From positions 87,955 through 151,954 of the forward strand of contig NZ_CABVLY010000020.1 in NCBI RefSeq assembly GCF_902498995.1: a DNA stretch of 64,000 bases. The letters run 5' to 3'. This stretch comes from Burkholderia anthina (GTDB lineage: Bacteria > Pseudomonadota > Gammaproteobacteria > Burkholderiales > Burkholderiaceae). The notes beneath the pieces are model-generated. The model ran no database searches, was not told where the DNA came from, and saw only the letters and a list, made by a program, of their open reading frames with translations. The translations under genes and the position numbers were made by a program. Below are positions 33,750 through 43,429 of the stretch, piece after piece (within the stretch, counting starts at the first letter, position 1; the number at the start of each line of letters is the position of its first letter).

Positions 33750-34373
33750 TCAGTGCGGCAGCCGCACGTCGAACTTGAACGTGACGAGTCGCGCGACGAG
33801 GGTGAAGCCGGTCGCGAGCAGCACGCTGTAGACCAGGTCGCACTGCAGCCACACGAGCAGCAGGTAGAACCAGCCGCCGACGAACGCGCACGTCGCATAC
33901 GGGCGCGAATCGCGCAGGATCAGCGGAATGTCGTTGCACAGCACGTCGCGGATGATCCCGCCGACCACGCCGGTGATCACGCCCATCATCACCGCGATGA
34001 AGCGCGGCATCTCGGCGTCGAGCGCGATCGCCGTGCCGGATATGCTGAAGATGCCGAGCCCGATCGCATCGGCGATCAGCAGCATTCGTTCGGCCGACAG
34101 CCGCGACAGCATCCGCAGCAGGAACGGCGCGAACAGCGCGAGCACGAAGATCGCGATCACGTAGTCGTCGTGCACGACCCAGTAGAACGGGCGGCGTTCG
34201 AGCAGGATGTCGCGCAGCGTGCCGCCGCCGAACGCGGTGGCGAGCGCGACGACGAACGTGCCGACCGAGTCGAGACGGTTCTTGCGCGCCTCGATGAAGC
34301 CCGAGATCGCGAAGGCCAGCGTCGCGATCGCCTCCAGTATCGAGATCGCGAGCGTCAGCCTAGGATGCGGCAC
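33750..34373 (-). CDS. TRIC-type cation channel / UPF0126 membrane protein
   Basis: A 207-residue membrane protein with seven predicted helices in two repeats. Each repeat has the family motif: FGGGTLRDILLERRPFYWV in the first and VVGGIIRDVLCNDIPLIL in the second. Relatives of E. coli YicG are trimeric cation channels of the TRIC family. The start overlaps the stop of the upstream smr gene by 14 bases, so both are one unit. Confidence 0.88.
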   Translation of the reverse strand: MPHPRLTLAISILEAIATLAFAISGFIEARKNRLDSVGTFVVALATAFGGGTLRDILLERRPFYWVVHDDYVIAIFVLALFAPFLLRMLSRLSAERMLLIADAIGLGIFSISGTAIALDAEMPRFIAVMMGVITGVVGGIIRDVLCNDIPLILRDSRPYATCAFVGGWFYLLLVWLQCDLVYSVLLATGFTLVARLVTFKFDVRLPH

Positions 34374-35139
34374 GCGGTCCCCGATCGGCGCCCGCCGCCA
34401 GCGGCTGCAGCAGCACGAGCACCGCGCCCGCGCCGCCGTCGTGGCCGCGGGCCTCGCAGAACGCGATCACTTCTTCCTTCTGCACGAGCCACGCGCGCAC
34501 CTTGCCTTTCAGCACGGGTTCCTTGCCGATCGAGCCGAGCCCCTTGCCGTGGATCACGCGCAGGCAACGGAGCCCTTTCTTGCCGGCCTCGCGGATGAAT
34601 TCCGCGAGCGCGTCGCGCGCCTCGTCGCGCCGCATCCCGTGCAGGTCGAGCTGCGCCTGCACGATCCACGCGCCGCTTCGCAGCTTGCGCACGACGTCGC
34701 GGCTGATGCCGGGGCGGTGGTAGTACAGCGATTCGTCGGTGTCGAGCAGCGTCTCGGGATCGAATTCGTCGGACAGCGTCGCGTTCAGCACGTCTTCCTC
34801 GTCGCGCTGCGTCTGCTTCGGCACCGGATCGGGCGGCGTGCGGCCGGACGACGCGCGCGGCGGCGCATTCAGCGGCCGGATCGAGCCGATTTCGTTGCGG
34901 AACAGGTTCGCGTCGGCCTCCGCCTGACGGGTGGCCTTCGCGGTTTCGACGCGCTCGCGCTCGCGGCGGTCGGCTTCGCCTTGCAGCGATTTGCGCAACG
35001 CGCCGAGGCCGGCGAGCCCCTGGCCGCGCAATGCGGCGGGGTCGGGCGCGCTCGGCGGCGCGACGGGCGCGGGATTTGCGGGGCGGGCGGCGATCTGCCG
35101 CTTCGCGGGATCGCTCGGATGGGGCTGGTTCTTCGCCAT
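34360..35139 (-). CDS. Smr-domain protein
   Basis: A 259-residue protein. The N-terminal two thirds are charged and Pro/Ala-rich, probably disordered. The C-terminal part is an Smr domain with AQLDLHGMRRDEARDAL and the conserved VIHGKGLGS loop. Smr domains nick branched DNA or act on RNA. It is close to the smrA/SmrB-like proteins of beta-proteobacteria. The start MAKNQPHPSDP was chosen over an upstream Met inside the trxB terminator. Confidence 0.88.
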   Translation of the reverse strand: MAKNQPHPSDPAKRQIAARPANPAPVAPPSAPDPAALRGQGLAGLGALRKSLQGEADRRERERVETAKATRQAEADANLFRNEIGSIRPLNAPPRASSGRTPPDPVPKQTQRDEEDVLNATLSDEFDPETLLDTDESLYYHRPGISRDVVRKLRSGAWIVQAQLDLHGMRRDEARDALAEFIREAGKKGLRCLRVIHGKGLGSIGKEPVLKGKVRAWLVQKEEVIAFCEARGHDGGAGAVLVLLQPLAAGADRGPRAAS

Positions 35140-35177
35140 GATTCGGTAACGGGGCAGGCGCGTTCGGGCGCGCGGGC

Positions 35178-35209
35178 ACAAAAAAGCCGCTGCGTGGCGG
35201 CAGCGGCTT
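35178..35209 (-). terminator. Terminator of trxB
   Basis: AAGCCGCTG pairs with CAGCGGCTT around an eight-base loop, and the minus strand ends in a run of T (A on the plus strand from 35180). It lies about 65 bases after the trxB stop and upstream of the smr gene. Confidence 0.88.
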
Positions 35210-35275
35210 GTCCGGCAAGGCCCGCTTCGCGGCAGCGGACGCCATTGTAGCGCCCGGCGCCGGCAGGCTTGCGGC

Positions 35276-36238
35276 TTACTTCTTGTCGTGCAGGCTTTCG
35301 AGGTAGCGCTGCGCGTCGAGCGCGGCCATGCAGCCCGTGCCGGCGCTGGTGATCGCCTGGCGGTACACGTTGTCCTGCACGTCGCCTGCGGCGAACACGC
35401 CCGGCACGCTCGTCGACGTCGCGTTGCCGTGCAGGCCGCTCTTCGTCAGGATGTAGCCGTCCTTCATCTCGAGCTGGCCCTGGAACAGGTCGGTGTTCGG
35501 CTTGTGGCCGATCGCGACGAACACGCCCTGCACGGTGAGGTCCTGCTTCTCGCCGGTCTTCACGTTCTTGATGCGCAGGCCCGTGACGCCCGAATCCTCG
35601 CCCGTCACTTCGTCGAGCACGTGATCCCACTTGATGTCGACGACGCCTTCCTTTTCCTTCTCCAGCAGGCGGTCGATCAGGATCGGCTCGGCGCGGAACT
35701 TGTCGCGGCGATGGATCACCGTGACCTTCTTCGCGATGCCCGTCAGGTAGAGCGCTTCCTCGACGGCCGTGTTGCCGCCGCCGATCACCGCGACTTCCTG
35801 GTTGCGGTAGAAGAAGCCGTCGCAGGTCGCGCAGGCCGACACGCCCTTGCCCATGAACGCTTCTTCGGACGGCAGGCCGAGATACTGCGCGGACGCGCCG
35901 GTCGCGATGATCAGCGAGTCGCACGTGTATTCGCCCGAGTCGCCGATCAGCCGGATCGGCGTTTCGTGCAGTTTCGCGGTGTGGATGTGGTCGAATACGA
36001 TTTCGGTGTTGAAGCGCTCCGCGTGCTCCTGGAAGCGCGCCATCAGTTCAGGGCCTTGCACGCCCTTTGCGTCCGCCGGCCAGTTTTCGACGTCGGTCGT
36101 CGTCATCAGTTGGCCGCCCTGCGCGATGCCGGTGATCAGTACCGGGGACAGGTTGGCGCGTGCCGCGTAGACGGCAGCCGTGTAGCCGGCGGGGCCGGAA
36201 CCGAGAATCAGGACTTTGGCGTGTTTGGGCGTGGACAT
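35276..36238 (-). CDS. trxB: Thioredoxin-disulfide reductase
   Basis: A 320-residue FAD enzyme that passes electrons from NADPH to thioredoxin. FAD binding GSGPAGYTAAVYAAR begins at residue 13, the redox-active pair is Cys136-Ala-Thr-Cys139, the NADPH loop is VIGGGNTAVEEALYL, and the C-terminal GVFAAGDVQD completes the FAD site. Length and motifs are those of the low-molecular-weight class. It is divergent from ftsK. Confidence 0.96.
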   Translation of the reverse strand: MSTPKHAKVLILGSGPAGYTAAVYAARANLSPVLITGIAQGGQLMTTTDVENWPADAKGVQGPELMARFQEHAERFNTEIVFDHIHTAKLHETPIRLIGDSGEYTCDSLIIATGASAQYLGLPSEEAFMGKGVSACATCDGFFYRNQEVAVIGGGNTAVEEALYLTGIAKKVTVIHRRDKFRAEPILIDRLLEKEKEGVVDIKWDHVLDEVTGEDSGVTGLRIKNVKTGEKQDLTVQGVFVAIGHKPNTDLFQGQLEMKDGYILTKSGLHGNATSTSVPGVFAAGDVQDNVYRQAITSAGTGCMAALDAQRYLESLHDKK

Positions 36239-36603
36239 GTGCGAATCCGTAAAAGGCGGCCGCGGCGGGCGGGGTAAGGCGCGCCGGACGGTCTGGGTTG
36301 ACCGGGATGCCGTCATAGATGGGTATCAGACGCGCATTATAAAGGCCCCGTTGCTGCGCTGCCGAACGAGAGTTTCAATCGCGGCGATAGCGTTTCCCCG
36401 CCGGGCTGCGCGCCGCGGCGGGGCGGGCGGCACGGGCGGGCTGGAAGGCGCCGGGGCCGTTCGTCCGGCGTGCGCGGCGTCGAGATTGGCACCCGGGCCC
36501 CGTTATGTAACCGTCATTTACACTTGACGGCACGGTGCAGCGTTTACAATAAGCGGGATCGAACGACAGGCGGGCACGCAGCCCGTCCTCTTTATACGGA
36601 TTC
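36239..36603. promoter_or_regulatory. Divergent trxB/ftsK region with an ftsK promoter candidate
   Basis: Between the two starts are 365 bases. Near ftsK, TTGACG at 36524-36529 and TACAAT at 36545-36550 form a candidate promoter with a short 15-base spacer, in a locally AT-richer patch that includes TTATGTAACCGTCATTTACA. No small gene was found. The trxB promoter is less clear. Confidence 0.5.
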
Positions 36604-38913
36604 ATGGCAAAAGCTCCTTATTCCGCCCAGGCACAGGCGTTGCCGCACCGGATGTCGAAGCTCCTCACGGAGATCCGCTGGATTCTCCAGGTCGCGCTCT
36701 GCGCCTTTCTGGTGATGGCCCTGTTGAGCTACAGCCGGCGCGATCCAAGCTGGACGCATGCAGCGCAGGTGGATCACATCTCGAACTGGGCCGGGCGCGT
36801 CGGCGCGTGGACGGCCGACATCATCCTGCTGCTGTTCGGCTTGTCGGCCTACTGGCTGATCGTGCCGCTCGGGCGGCGCATCGCCGTTAACTACCGGCGC
36901 ATCACACGTCACGAGGCCGTCGCCGACGAGCCCGAGCGGCCGATCGGCTGGCTCACCGAAATCCTGTCGTTCGTGCTCGTCGTGCTCGCGTGCGACGGCA
37001 TCGAGGCGATGCGGATGTGGTCGCTGAAGGTGCAGCTGCCGCGCGCGCCGGGCGGCGTGATCGGCGAGGCCGTCGCGGGCGCGATGTCGCATGCGTTCGG
37101 CTTCACCGGCGGCACGCTGCTGCTGCTGATCCTGCTCGCGGTCGGCCTGTCGCTGTATTTCCGCTTCTCGTGGCTGTCGGTCTCCGAGCGCGTCGGCGGC
37201 GCGATCCTGTCCGCCGTCACCGTCGCGAAGCTGCGCCGCGAGGCCGAGCGCGATCGCAAGCTGGGCGAAGCCGCGGCCGTGCGCCGCGAAGGCAAGGTCG
37301 AAGAGGAGCGCGTGCGCATCGAGGATCACGAACCGGTGACCATCGTGCCGCCGGTCGTCACGCCGGCGAAGTCCGAGCGTGTCGAGCGCGAGCGCCAGGT
37401 GCCGCTGTTTACCGATCTGCCGGGCGACTCGACGCTGCCGCCGGTGTCGCTGCTCGATCCCGCGCCGAAGACGCAGGAAGCGATTTCCGCCGACACGCTC
37501 GAATTCACGTCGCGCCTGATCGAGAAGAAGCTGAAGGACTTCGGCGTCGAGGCGAGCGTCGTGGCCGCATATCCGGGCCCGGTCGTCACGCGTTACGAGA
37601 TCGAGCCGGCCACCGGCGTGAAGGGCAGCCAGATCGTGAACCTCGCGAAGGATCTCGCGCGGTCGCTGTCGCTCGTGTCGATCCGCGTGGTCGAGACGAT
37701 CCCCGGCAAGAACTACATGGCGCTCGAGCTGCCGAACCAGCGTCGCCAGACGGTGCACCTGTCCGAGATCATCGGCTCGGAGGTCTATGCGGCGGCGGCG
37801 TCGGCGCTCACGCTGAGCCTCGGCAAGGACATCGGCGGCAAGCCGGTGTGCGCGGATCTCGCGAAGATGCCCCACCTGCTGGTGGCCGGCACGACCGGCT
37901 CGGGCAAGTCCGTCGGGATCAACGCGATGATCCTGTCGCTGCTGTACAAGGCGACCGCCGAGCAGGTGCGCCTGATCCTGATCGACCCGAAGATGCTCGA
38001 AATGAGCGTCTACGAAGGCATTCCGCACCTGCTGTGCCCGGTCGTCACCGACATGCGCCAGGCCGGCCATGCGCTGAACTGGACGGTCGCGGAGATGGAG
38101 CGCCGCTACAAGCTGATGAGCAAGCTCGGCGTGCGCAACCTCGCGGGCTACAACAACAAGATCGACGACGCGGCGAAGCGCGAGGAAAAGATTCCGAATC
38201 CGTTCAGCCTGACGCCGGACGATCCGGAACCGCTCGGCCGCCTGCCGAACATCGTCGTGGTGATCGACGAGCTGGCCGACCTGATGATGGTCGTCGGCAA
38301 GAAGGTCGAGGAGCTGATCGCGCGGATCGCGCAGAAGGCGCGTGCGGCCGGCATCCACCTGATCCTCGCGACCCAGCGTCCGTCCGTCGACGTGATCACG
38401 GGCCTGATCAAGGCGAACGTGCCGACGCGGATCGCGTTCCAGGTGTCGTCGAAGATCGACTCGCGCACGATTCTCGACCAGATGGGCGCCGAGTCGCTGC
38501 TCGGGATGGGCGACATGCTGTACCTGGCGCCCGGCACCGGGTTGCCGGTACGCGTGCACGGCGCGTTCGTCGCCGACGACGAAGTGCATCGCGTCGTCGA
38601 GAAGCTCAAGGAGCATGGCGAGCCGAACTACGTCGAAGGGCTGCTGGAAGGCGGCACCGTCGACGGCGACGAGGGCTCGGCCGGCGCGGGAACCGGCGAA
38701 GGCGGCGACGAGTCTGATCCGCTGTACGACCAGGCGGTCGAGATCGTCATCAAGAACCGCCGCGCGTCGATTTCGCTCGTGCAGCGCCATTTGCGGATCG
38801 GCTACAACCGCGCGGCGCGGCTGCTCGAGCAGATGGAACAGTCGGGGCTCGTGTCGGCGATGTCGTCGAGCGGCAACCGCGAAATTCTTGTGCCGGCGCG
38901 CGACGCGGAATGA
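36604..38913 (+). CDS. ftsK: DNA translocase FtsK
   Basis: A 769-residue division protein that anchors at the septum and pumps chromosome DNA to the dif site. The N-terminal 200 residues hold about four membrane helices, followed by a charged linker. The RecA-type motor from about 290 carries Walker A GTTGSGKSVGIN near 428 and Walker B VVIDELADLMM. The last 65 residues are the winged-helix gamma domain (NRRASISLVQRHLRIGYNRA) that reads the DNA polarity sequences. The linker is short compared with E. coli FtsK. Confidence 0.96.
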   Translation: MAKAPYSAQAQALPHRMSKLLTEIRWILQVALCAFLVMALLSYSRRDPSWTHAAQVDHISNWAGRVGAWTADIILLLFGLSAYWLIVPLGRRIAVNYRRITRHEAVADEPERPIGWLTEILSFVLVVLACDGIEAMRMWSLKVQLPRAPGGVIGEAVAGAMSHAFGFTGGTLLLLILLAVGLSLYFRFSWLSVSERVGGAILSAVTVAKLRREAERDRKLGEAAAVRREGKVEEERVRIEDHEPVTIVPPVVTPAKSERVERERQVPLFTDLPGDSTLPPVSLLDPAPKTQEAISADTLEFTSRLIEKKLKDFGVEASVVAAYPGPVVTRYEIEPATGVKGSQIVNLAKDLARSLSLVSIRVVETIPGKNYMALELPNQRRQTVHLSEIIGSEVYAAAASALTLSLGKDIGGKPVCADLAKMPHLLVAGTTGSGKSVGINAMILSLLYKATAEQVRLILIDPKMLEMSVYEGIPHLLCPVVTDMRQAGHALNWTVAEMERRYKLMSKLGVRNLAGYNNKIDDAAKREEKIPNPFSLTPDDPEPLGRLPNIVVVIDELADLMMVVGKKVEELIARIAQKARAAGIHLILATQRPSVDVITGLIKANVPTRIAFQVSSKIDSRTILDQMGAESLLGMGDMLYLAPGTGLPVRVHGAFVADDEVHRVVEKLKEHGEPNYVEGLLEGGTVDGDEGSAGAGTGEGGDESDPLYDQAVEIVIKNRRASISLVQRHLRIGYNRAARLLEQMEQSGLVSAMSSSGNREILVPARDAE

Positions 38914-38959
38914 GTCCGCGGCGCCCGCAGCGCCGGCCACCCAGGGAGAAAACCGCATC

Positions 38960-39658
38960 ATGCAGCAACTTTCGTTCGTCCGTTCCCTTCGTTCGACGCG
39001 GCGCTGGCTCGGCGCGGCGTTCGCCGGCGCATCGCTGATGCTCGCGGCGACGCACGCGTTCGCGGGCGGCACCGAGCAACTGAAGGCCTTCGTGTCGCAG
39101 GTGCGTTCGGCGAAGGGCGATTTCACGCAGCAGATCGTCAAGGCGCCGAGCAAGGCCATGAGTGCCGCGAGCGCCGCGCAAGCCATGCCGAAGCCGACCG
39201 ACAATTCGAGCGGCACGTTCGTGTTCTCGCGTCCGGGCAAGTTCATCTGGACGTACCAGAAGCCGTACCAGCAAGTGCTGCAGGCCGACGGCGACAAGCT
39301 CTACGTGTACGACCGCGACCTGAACCAGGTCACCGAGCGCAAGCTGAACGGCGCACTGGGCGCGAGCCCGGCCGCGATCCTGTTCGGCAGCAACGATCTC
39401 GACAAGAACTACACGCTGCGCGATGCAGGCGAGAAGGGGGGCATCGAATGGCTCGAGATGTTGCCGAAGGCGCAGGACACGCAGTTCCAGCGAATCGGCA
39501 TCGGTTTTCGCAACGGCACGCTCGCGGCGATGGAGCTGCACGACGTGTTCGGTAACGTCACGCTGCTGACGTTCACCAACATCCAGACGAATCCGCCGCT
39601 GAAGGGCGATACGTTCAAGTTCGTCGTGCCGAAGGGCGCCGACGTGATCACCGGCTGA
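38960..39658 (+). CDS. lolA: Outer-membrane lipoprotein carrier LolA
   Basis: A 232-residue periplasmic chaperone that carries lipoproteins from LolCDE to LolB. It has a signal peptide cut near AFA-GG, then GTEQLKAFVSQVRSAKGDF and the hallmark GTFVFSRPGKFIWTYQKPYQQ and DGDKLYVYDRDLNQVT. An extra stretch of about 15 residues rich in Ala and Lys lies near residue 55, as is common in Burkholderia. It follows ftsK by 46 bases and has a GGGAG site. Confidence 0.94.
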   Translation: MQQLSFVRSLRSTRRWLGAAFAGASLMLAATHAFAGGTEQLKAFVSQVRSAKGDFTQQIVKAPSKAMSAASAAQAMPKPTDNSSGTFVFSRPGKFIWTYQKPYQQVLQADGDKLYVYDRDLNQVTERKLNGALGASPAAILFGSNDLDKNYTLRDAGEKGGIEWLEMLPKAQDTQFQRIGIGFRNGTLAAMELHDVFGNVTLLTFTNIQTNPPLKGDTFKFVVPKGADVITG

Positions 39659-39680
39659 CCGGCACCGCGCCGTTCTGCTG

Positions 39681-39715
39681 ACAAGGGCCTGCCGGCGACG
39701 GCAGGCCCTTGTCGC
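39681..39715 (+). terminator. Terminator after lolA
   Basis: ACAAGGGCCTGCC pairs with GGCAGGCCCTTGT around a short loop. The T run after it is weak (GTCGCTTTC), so termination may be partial, with read-through to rarA. Confidence 0.65.
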
Positions 39716-39832
39716 TTTCGGGCGCGGGCACCGGGCGCGGGCACCAGACGCGGCGGCGGGTTCGCGCGGCTGTCATAATGTCGAGTCCGGCGGCCCGTTC
39801 GGCCGCCATTGTTTGATGTGGAGCGAGGGTTC

Positions 39833-41143
39833 ATGTCCGACCTGTTTCAAGTCGAGCCGCGCCGGCCGCTCGCCGAGGCGCTGCGGCCGAAGACGCTCGC
39901 CGAGGTGATCGGCCAGACGCATCTGCTGGGCGAAGGCAAGCCGCTGCGGCTCGCGTTCGAATCCGGCAAGCCGCATTCGATGATCCTGTGGGGGCCGCCC
40001 GGCGTCGGCAAGACGACGCTCGCGCGCCTCACCGCGCTCGCATTCGACTGCGAGTTCATCGCGCTGTCCGCGGTGCTCGGCGGCGTGAAGGACATCCGCG
40101 AGGCGATGGAGCAGGCGAAGGACACGCTGAACCGCACCGGCCGCCACACAATCCTGTTCGTCGACGAGATCCACCGTTTCAACAAGGGGCAGCAGGATGC
40201 GTTGCTGCCGTTCGTCGAGTCGGGGCTCGTGACCTTCATCGGCGCGACGACCGAGAACCCGAGCTTCGAGGTCAACTCGGCGCTGTTGTCGCGGGCGCAG
40301 GTCTATGTACTGCAGTCGCTGAACGACGACGAGATGCGCCAGTTGCTCACGCGCGCACAGGAAATCGCGCTCGACGGCCTCGCGTTCGACGACAAGGCGA
40401 TCGACACGCTCATCGGCTACGCGGACGGCGACGCTCGCCGCTTCCTGAACCTGCTCGAGCAGGCGCAGACGGCCGCGTCGTCCGCCCGCGTCACGACGAT
40501 CGATGCCGATTTCGTCAGCAGCGCGATGACGCTGAACGCGCGGCGCTTCGACAAGGGCGGCGACAATTTCTACGACCAGATTTCGGCGCTGCACAAGTCG
40601 GTGCGCGGGTCGAGCCCGGATGGCGCGCTGTACTGGTTCTGCCGGATGATCGACGGCGGCGCGGATCCGAAATATCTCGCGCGGCGGATCGTGCGCATGG
40701 CGTGGGAAGACATCGGCCTTGCCGACCCGCGCGCGCTGCAGATGGCGAACGACGCCGCCGCGACCTACGAGCGGCTCGGCTCACCCGAAGGCGAGCTGGC
40801 GCTCGGGCAGGCGGTGATCTATCTCGCGTGCGCGGCAAAGAGCAACGCGGGCTACAACGCATTCAACCAGGCGATGGCGTTCGTGAAGCAGGACAAGTCG
40901 CGCGAGGTGCCCGTCCATCTGCGCAATGCGCCGACCAAGCTGATGAAGGAGCTTGGCTACGGCCACGCGTACCGCTACGCGCACGACGAGCCGAACGCGT
41001 ATGCGGCCGGCGAGACGTATCTGCCGGAAGGCATGCGCGAGCCGCACTGGTACAAGCCGGTGCCGCGCGGGCTCGAGTCGAAGATCGCCGAGAAGCTCGC
41101 GTGGCTGCGCGAGCTCGACCGCGAGGCTGGCAAGAAGGGCTGA
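39833..41143 (+). CDS. rarA: Replication-associated recombination protein RarA
   Basis: A 436-residue AAA+ ATPase related to clamp loaders that acts at stalled replication forks. It starts MSDLFQVEPRRPLAEALRP, has Walker A GPPGVGKTTLARL near residue 52 and Walker B LFVDEIHRFNKGQQDALL, then the sensor region GATTENPSFEVN. The C-terminal tetramerisation part ends with the LGYGHAYRYAHDEPNAY segment. The Met at 39833 has a GAGCGAGGG site; an earlier Met eight codons up is unlikely. The lolA-rarA-serS order is conserved in relatives. Confidence 0.95.
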   Translation: MSDLFQVEPRRPLAEALRPKTLAEVIGQTHLLGEGKPLRLAFESGKPHSMILWGPPGVGKTTLARLTALAFDCEFIALSAVLGGVKDIREAMEQAKDTLNRTGRHTILFVDEIHRFNKGQQDALLPFVESGLVTFIGATTENPSFEVNSALLSRAQVYVLQSLNDDEMRQLLTRAQEIALDGLAFDDKAIDTLIGYADGDARRFLNLLEQAQTAASSARVTTIDADFVSSAMTLNARRFDKGGDNFYDQISALHKSVRGSSPDGALYWFCRMIDGGADPKYLARRIVRMAWEDIGLADPRALQMANDAAATYERLGSPEGELALGQAVIYLACAAKSNAGYNAFNQAMAFVKQDKSREVPVHLRNAPTKLMKELGYGHAYRYAHDEPNAYAAGETYLPEGMREPHWYKPVPRGLESKIAEKLAWLRELDREAGKKG

Positions 41144-41187
41144 CCGGCCACGCATGGTCCGACGGCCGGCGCTGCTCCGGGGTGCGT

Positions 41188-41454
41188 CTAGCGCTTGCGG
41201 CCCGGCTGTTTCTTCCAGTACCCGAACGGCTCCTCGTGGCATTCGATGTCGAGCTCCGCGACCCGTGCGTGCAGGCGCTCCTGCGCATCGGCGATCGCGA
41301 GGTTGTAGATCGCCGGTGCGATTTCCTCGACGAAGAAGTGCAGTAGTGCGCCGGCCTGGATGTTGCCGATCGGCTCGTCCATGTTTTCCGTGAAATAGCG
41401 TTGCAGCGACGCGATTGCGCGGTCGCGAACATCCTTGTCCAGTTCGATGCCCAT
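41188..41454 (-). CDS. DUF2164 family protein
   Basis: An 88-residue small protein of the DUF2164 family: IELDKDVRDRAIASLQRYF, ENMDEPIGNIQAGALLHFF and EEIAPAIYNLAIADAQERL are typical. It is encoded against the direction of rarA and serS between which it lies. The start was put at the Met before the conserved domain. The function is unknown. Confidence 0.82.
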   Translation of the reverse strand: MGIELDKDVRDRAIASLQRYFTENMDEPIGNIQAGALLHFFVEEIAPAIYNLAIADAQERLHARVAELDIECHEEPFGYWKKQPGRKR

Positions 41455-41704
41455 CGTGTTCCTCGGGTGACGGTGATGCGAAAGCGGATGCGTTGCCCGC
41501 CGCACTGCGCCGGGCCGGCGCGGCTGTTGCGCGCTTCGCGGTGGCGCCGTGCGATGCGATCCGCCGGCCGCCGACGCACGGGCCGGCTACGCGATACTGC
41601 CACGCCGGTCGCCTGTTTGCGGCATTGTCCGTCCGGCCAGTGCCGTGGCGGCCCCGCGGTGCGTTAGAATTCCCGTCCTACACAACGATTTTCCAAGTCC
41701 TCCC

Positions 41705-43006
41705 ATGCTCGACATCCAGTTGCTGCGCAAAGACCTCGACGGCGTCGCCAAGCGCCTCGCCGATCGCGGCTACACCCTCGACGTCGCCGCGTTCTCCGCT
41801 CTCGAAGCGGAACGCCGCGCGATCCAGACCCGTACCGAAGAGCTCCAGGCGCGCCGCAACAGCCTGTCGAAGCAGATCGGCGCGATGAAGGGGAAGGGCG
41901 AGGACACGTCGGCCGTGATGGCCGAAGTCGGCGGGATCGGCGACGAGATGAAGGCGGGCGAAGCCAAGCTCGGCGAAATCCAGACGCGCCTGTCCGACCT
42001 GATGCTGGGCATGCCGAACATCGCGCACGACAGCGTGCCGGTCGGCAAGGACGAGGCCGACAACGTCGAGGTGCGCCGCTGGGGCACGCCGCGCCAGTTC
42101 GACTTCGAGGTGAAGGATCACGTCGACGTCGGCACGCCGCTCGGTCTCGATTTCGAAACCGGCGCGAAGCTCGCCGGCGCGCGCTTCACGATGCTGCGCG
42201 GCTCGATTGCCCGTCTGCACCGCGCGCTCGCGCAGTTCATGCTCGATACGCACACGCAGCAGCACGGCTACAGCGAGACGTATACGCCGTACATCGTGAA
42301 CCCCGAGATCCTGTACGGCACGGGCCAGCTGCCGAAGTTCGCGGACGACATGTTCCGTGTCGAGAAGGGCGGCGCCGAGAACACGATCACGCAATACCTG
42401 ATCTCCACGTCGGAAATTTCGCTGACGAACACCGTTCGCGAGTCGATCGTCGAAGGCTCCGCGCTGCCGATCAAGCTCACCGCGCATTCGCCGTGCTTTC
42501 GCTCGGAAGCGGGCTCGTACGGCCGCGACACGCGCGGGATGATTCGCCAGCACCAGTTCGACAAGGTCGAAATGGTGCAGGTCGTCGCGCCGGACGCGTC
42601 GTATGCGGCGCTCGACGAGATGGTCGGCCACGCGGAAGCGATCCTGCAGAAGCTCGGCCTGCCGTACCGCGTGATCACGCTGTGCACGGGCGACATGGGT
42701 TTCTCCGCCGCGAAGACGTTCGACCTCGAAGTGTGGCTGCCCGCGCAGAACACCTATCGCGAGATCTCGAGCTGCTCGAACACCGAGGCGTTCCAGGCGC
42801 GCCGGATGCAGGCGCGTTTCCGCAACGCGCAGGGCAAGCCGGAACTCGTGCACACGCTGAACGGTTCGGGCCTCGCGGTCGGCCGTACGCTCGTCGCGGT
42901 GCTGGAGAACTACCAGAACGCGGACGGTTCGGTCACGGTGCCGGAGGCGCTGCGTTCGTACATGGGCGGCATGGAGCGTATCGATGCGCCTGCGCAGGCG
43001 TCGTGA
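41705..43006 (+). CDS. serS: Seryl-tRNA synthetase
   Basis: A 433-residue class II synthetase. The N-terminal 100 residues form the long coiled-coil arm (MLDIQLLRKDLDGVAKRLA start) that contacts the long variable arm of tRNA-Ser. The catalytic core has motif 2 in PCFRSEAGSYGRDTRGMIRQ and motif 3 in NGSGLAVGRTLVAVLEN, and the ISSCSNTEAFQARR serine-binding stretch. A tRNA-Ser gene lies 130 bases downstream on the same strand. Confidence 0.97.
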   Translation: MLDIQLLRKDLDGVAKRLADRGYTLDVAAFSALEAERRAIQTRTEELQARRNSLSKQIGAMKGKGEDTSAVMAEVGGIGDEMKAGEAKLGEIQTRLSDLMLGMPNIAHDSVPVGKDEADNVEVRRWGTPRQFDFEVKDHVDVGTPLGLDFETGAKLAGARFTMLRGSIARLHRALAQFMLDTHTQQHGYSETYTPYIVNPEILYGTGQLPKFADDMFRVEKGGAENTITQYLISTSEISLTNTVRESIVEGSALPIKLTAHSPCFRSEAGSYGRDTRGMIRQHQFDKVEMVQVVAPDASYAALDEMVGHAEAILQKLGLPYRVITLCTGDMGFSAAKTFDLEVWLPAQNTYREISSCSNTEAFQARRMQARFRNAQGKPELVHTLNGSGLAVGRTLVAVLENYQNADGSVTVPEALRSYMGGMERIDAPAQAS

Positions 43007-43059
43007 GATTGCCGAACGATCGGCTTTCGAGGGCCCGGCAAAAAATTTGCAAAAAGGGC

Positions 43060-43089
43060 TTGTGAGTTTCGAAGAGATCGTTCTATAAT
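43060..43089 (+). promoter_or_regulatory. Promoter of tRNA-Ser
   Basis: TTGTGA at 43060-43065 and a consensus TATAAT at 43084-43089 are spaced by 18 bases. The transcript would start near 43096 and first pass a TTCCCGG ... CCGGGAA hairpin (43098-43120) before the mature 5' end. Confidence 0.7.
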
Positions 43090-43136
43090 CTTTTCTTTCC
43101 CGGAAACGACCAGCCGGGAAATGAAGCAGCAAGGAA

Positions 43137-43227
<91 letters not shown>

Positions 43228-43235
43228 AAATACGA

Positions 43236-43268
43236 AGCCCCGTGATTCGAAAGGATCACGGGGTTTTT
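43236..43268 (+). terminator. Terminator after tRNA-Ser
   Basis: CCCCGTGAT (43238-43246) pairs with ATCACGGGG (43255-43263), followed by five T. Confidence 0.92.
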
Positions 43269-43429
43269 CGTTTGGGTCGCCCGGTGGGGCCGCCGCGCGT
43301 CGCAATTCGGCCGACGTGATCGCAGCGCGTCACCTCTTCAGCTTCAGCCTTCGCATCGCGCGCCGTTAACACGGGGCGGCGGCGGGCGTCTTCCTGCGCC
43401 GTCGCCGTTTCCCGTCGATTCAAGGTCCC

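Noticed and set aside
36592..39297. Minus-strand open frame of 901 codons opposite ftsK and lolA
   Set aside because: It mirrors ftsK codon by codon and is rich in Arg, His and Asp, typical of shadows in this genome.
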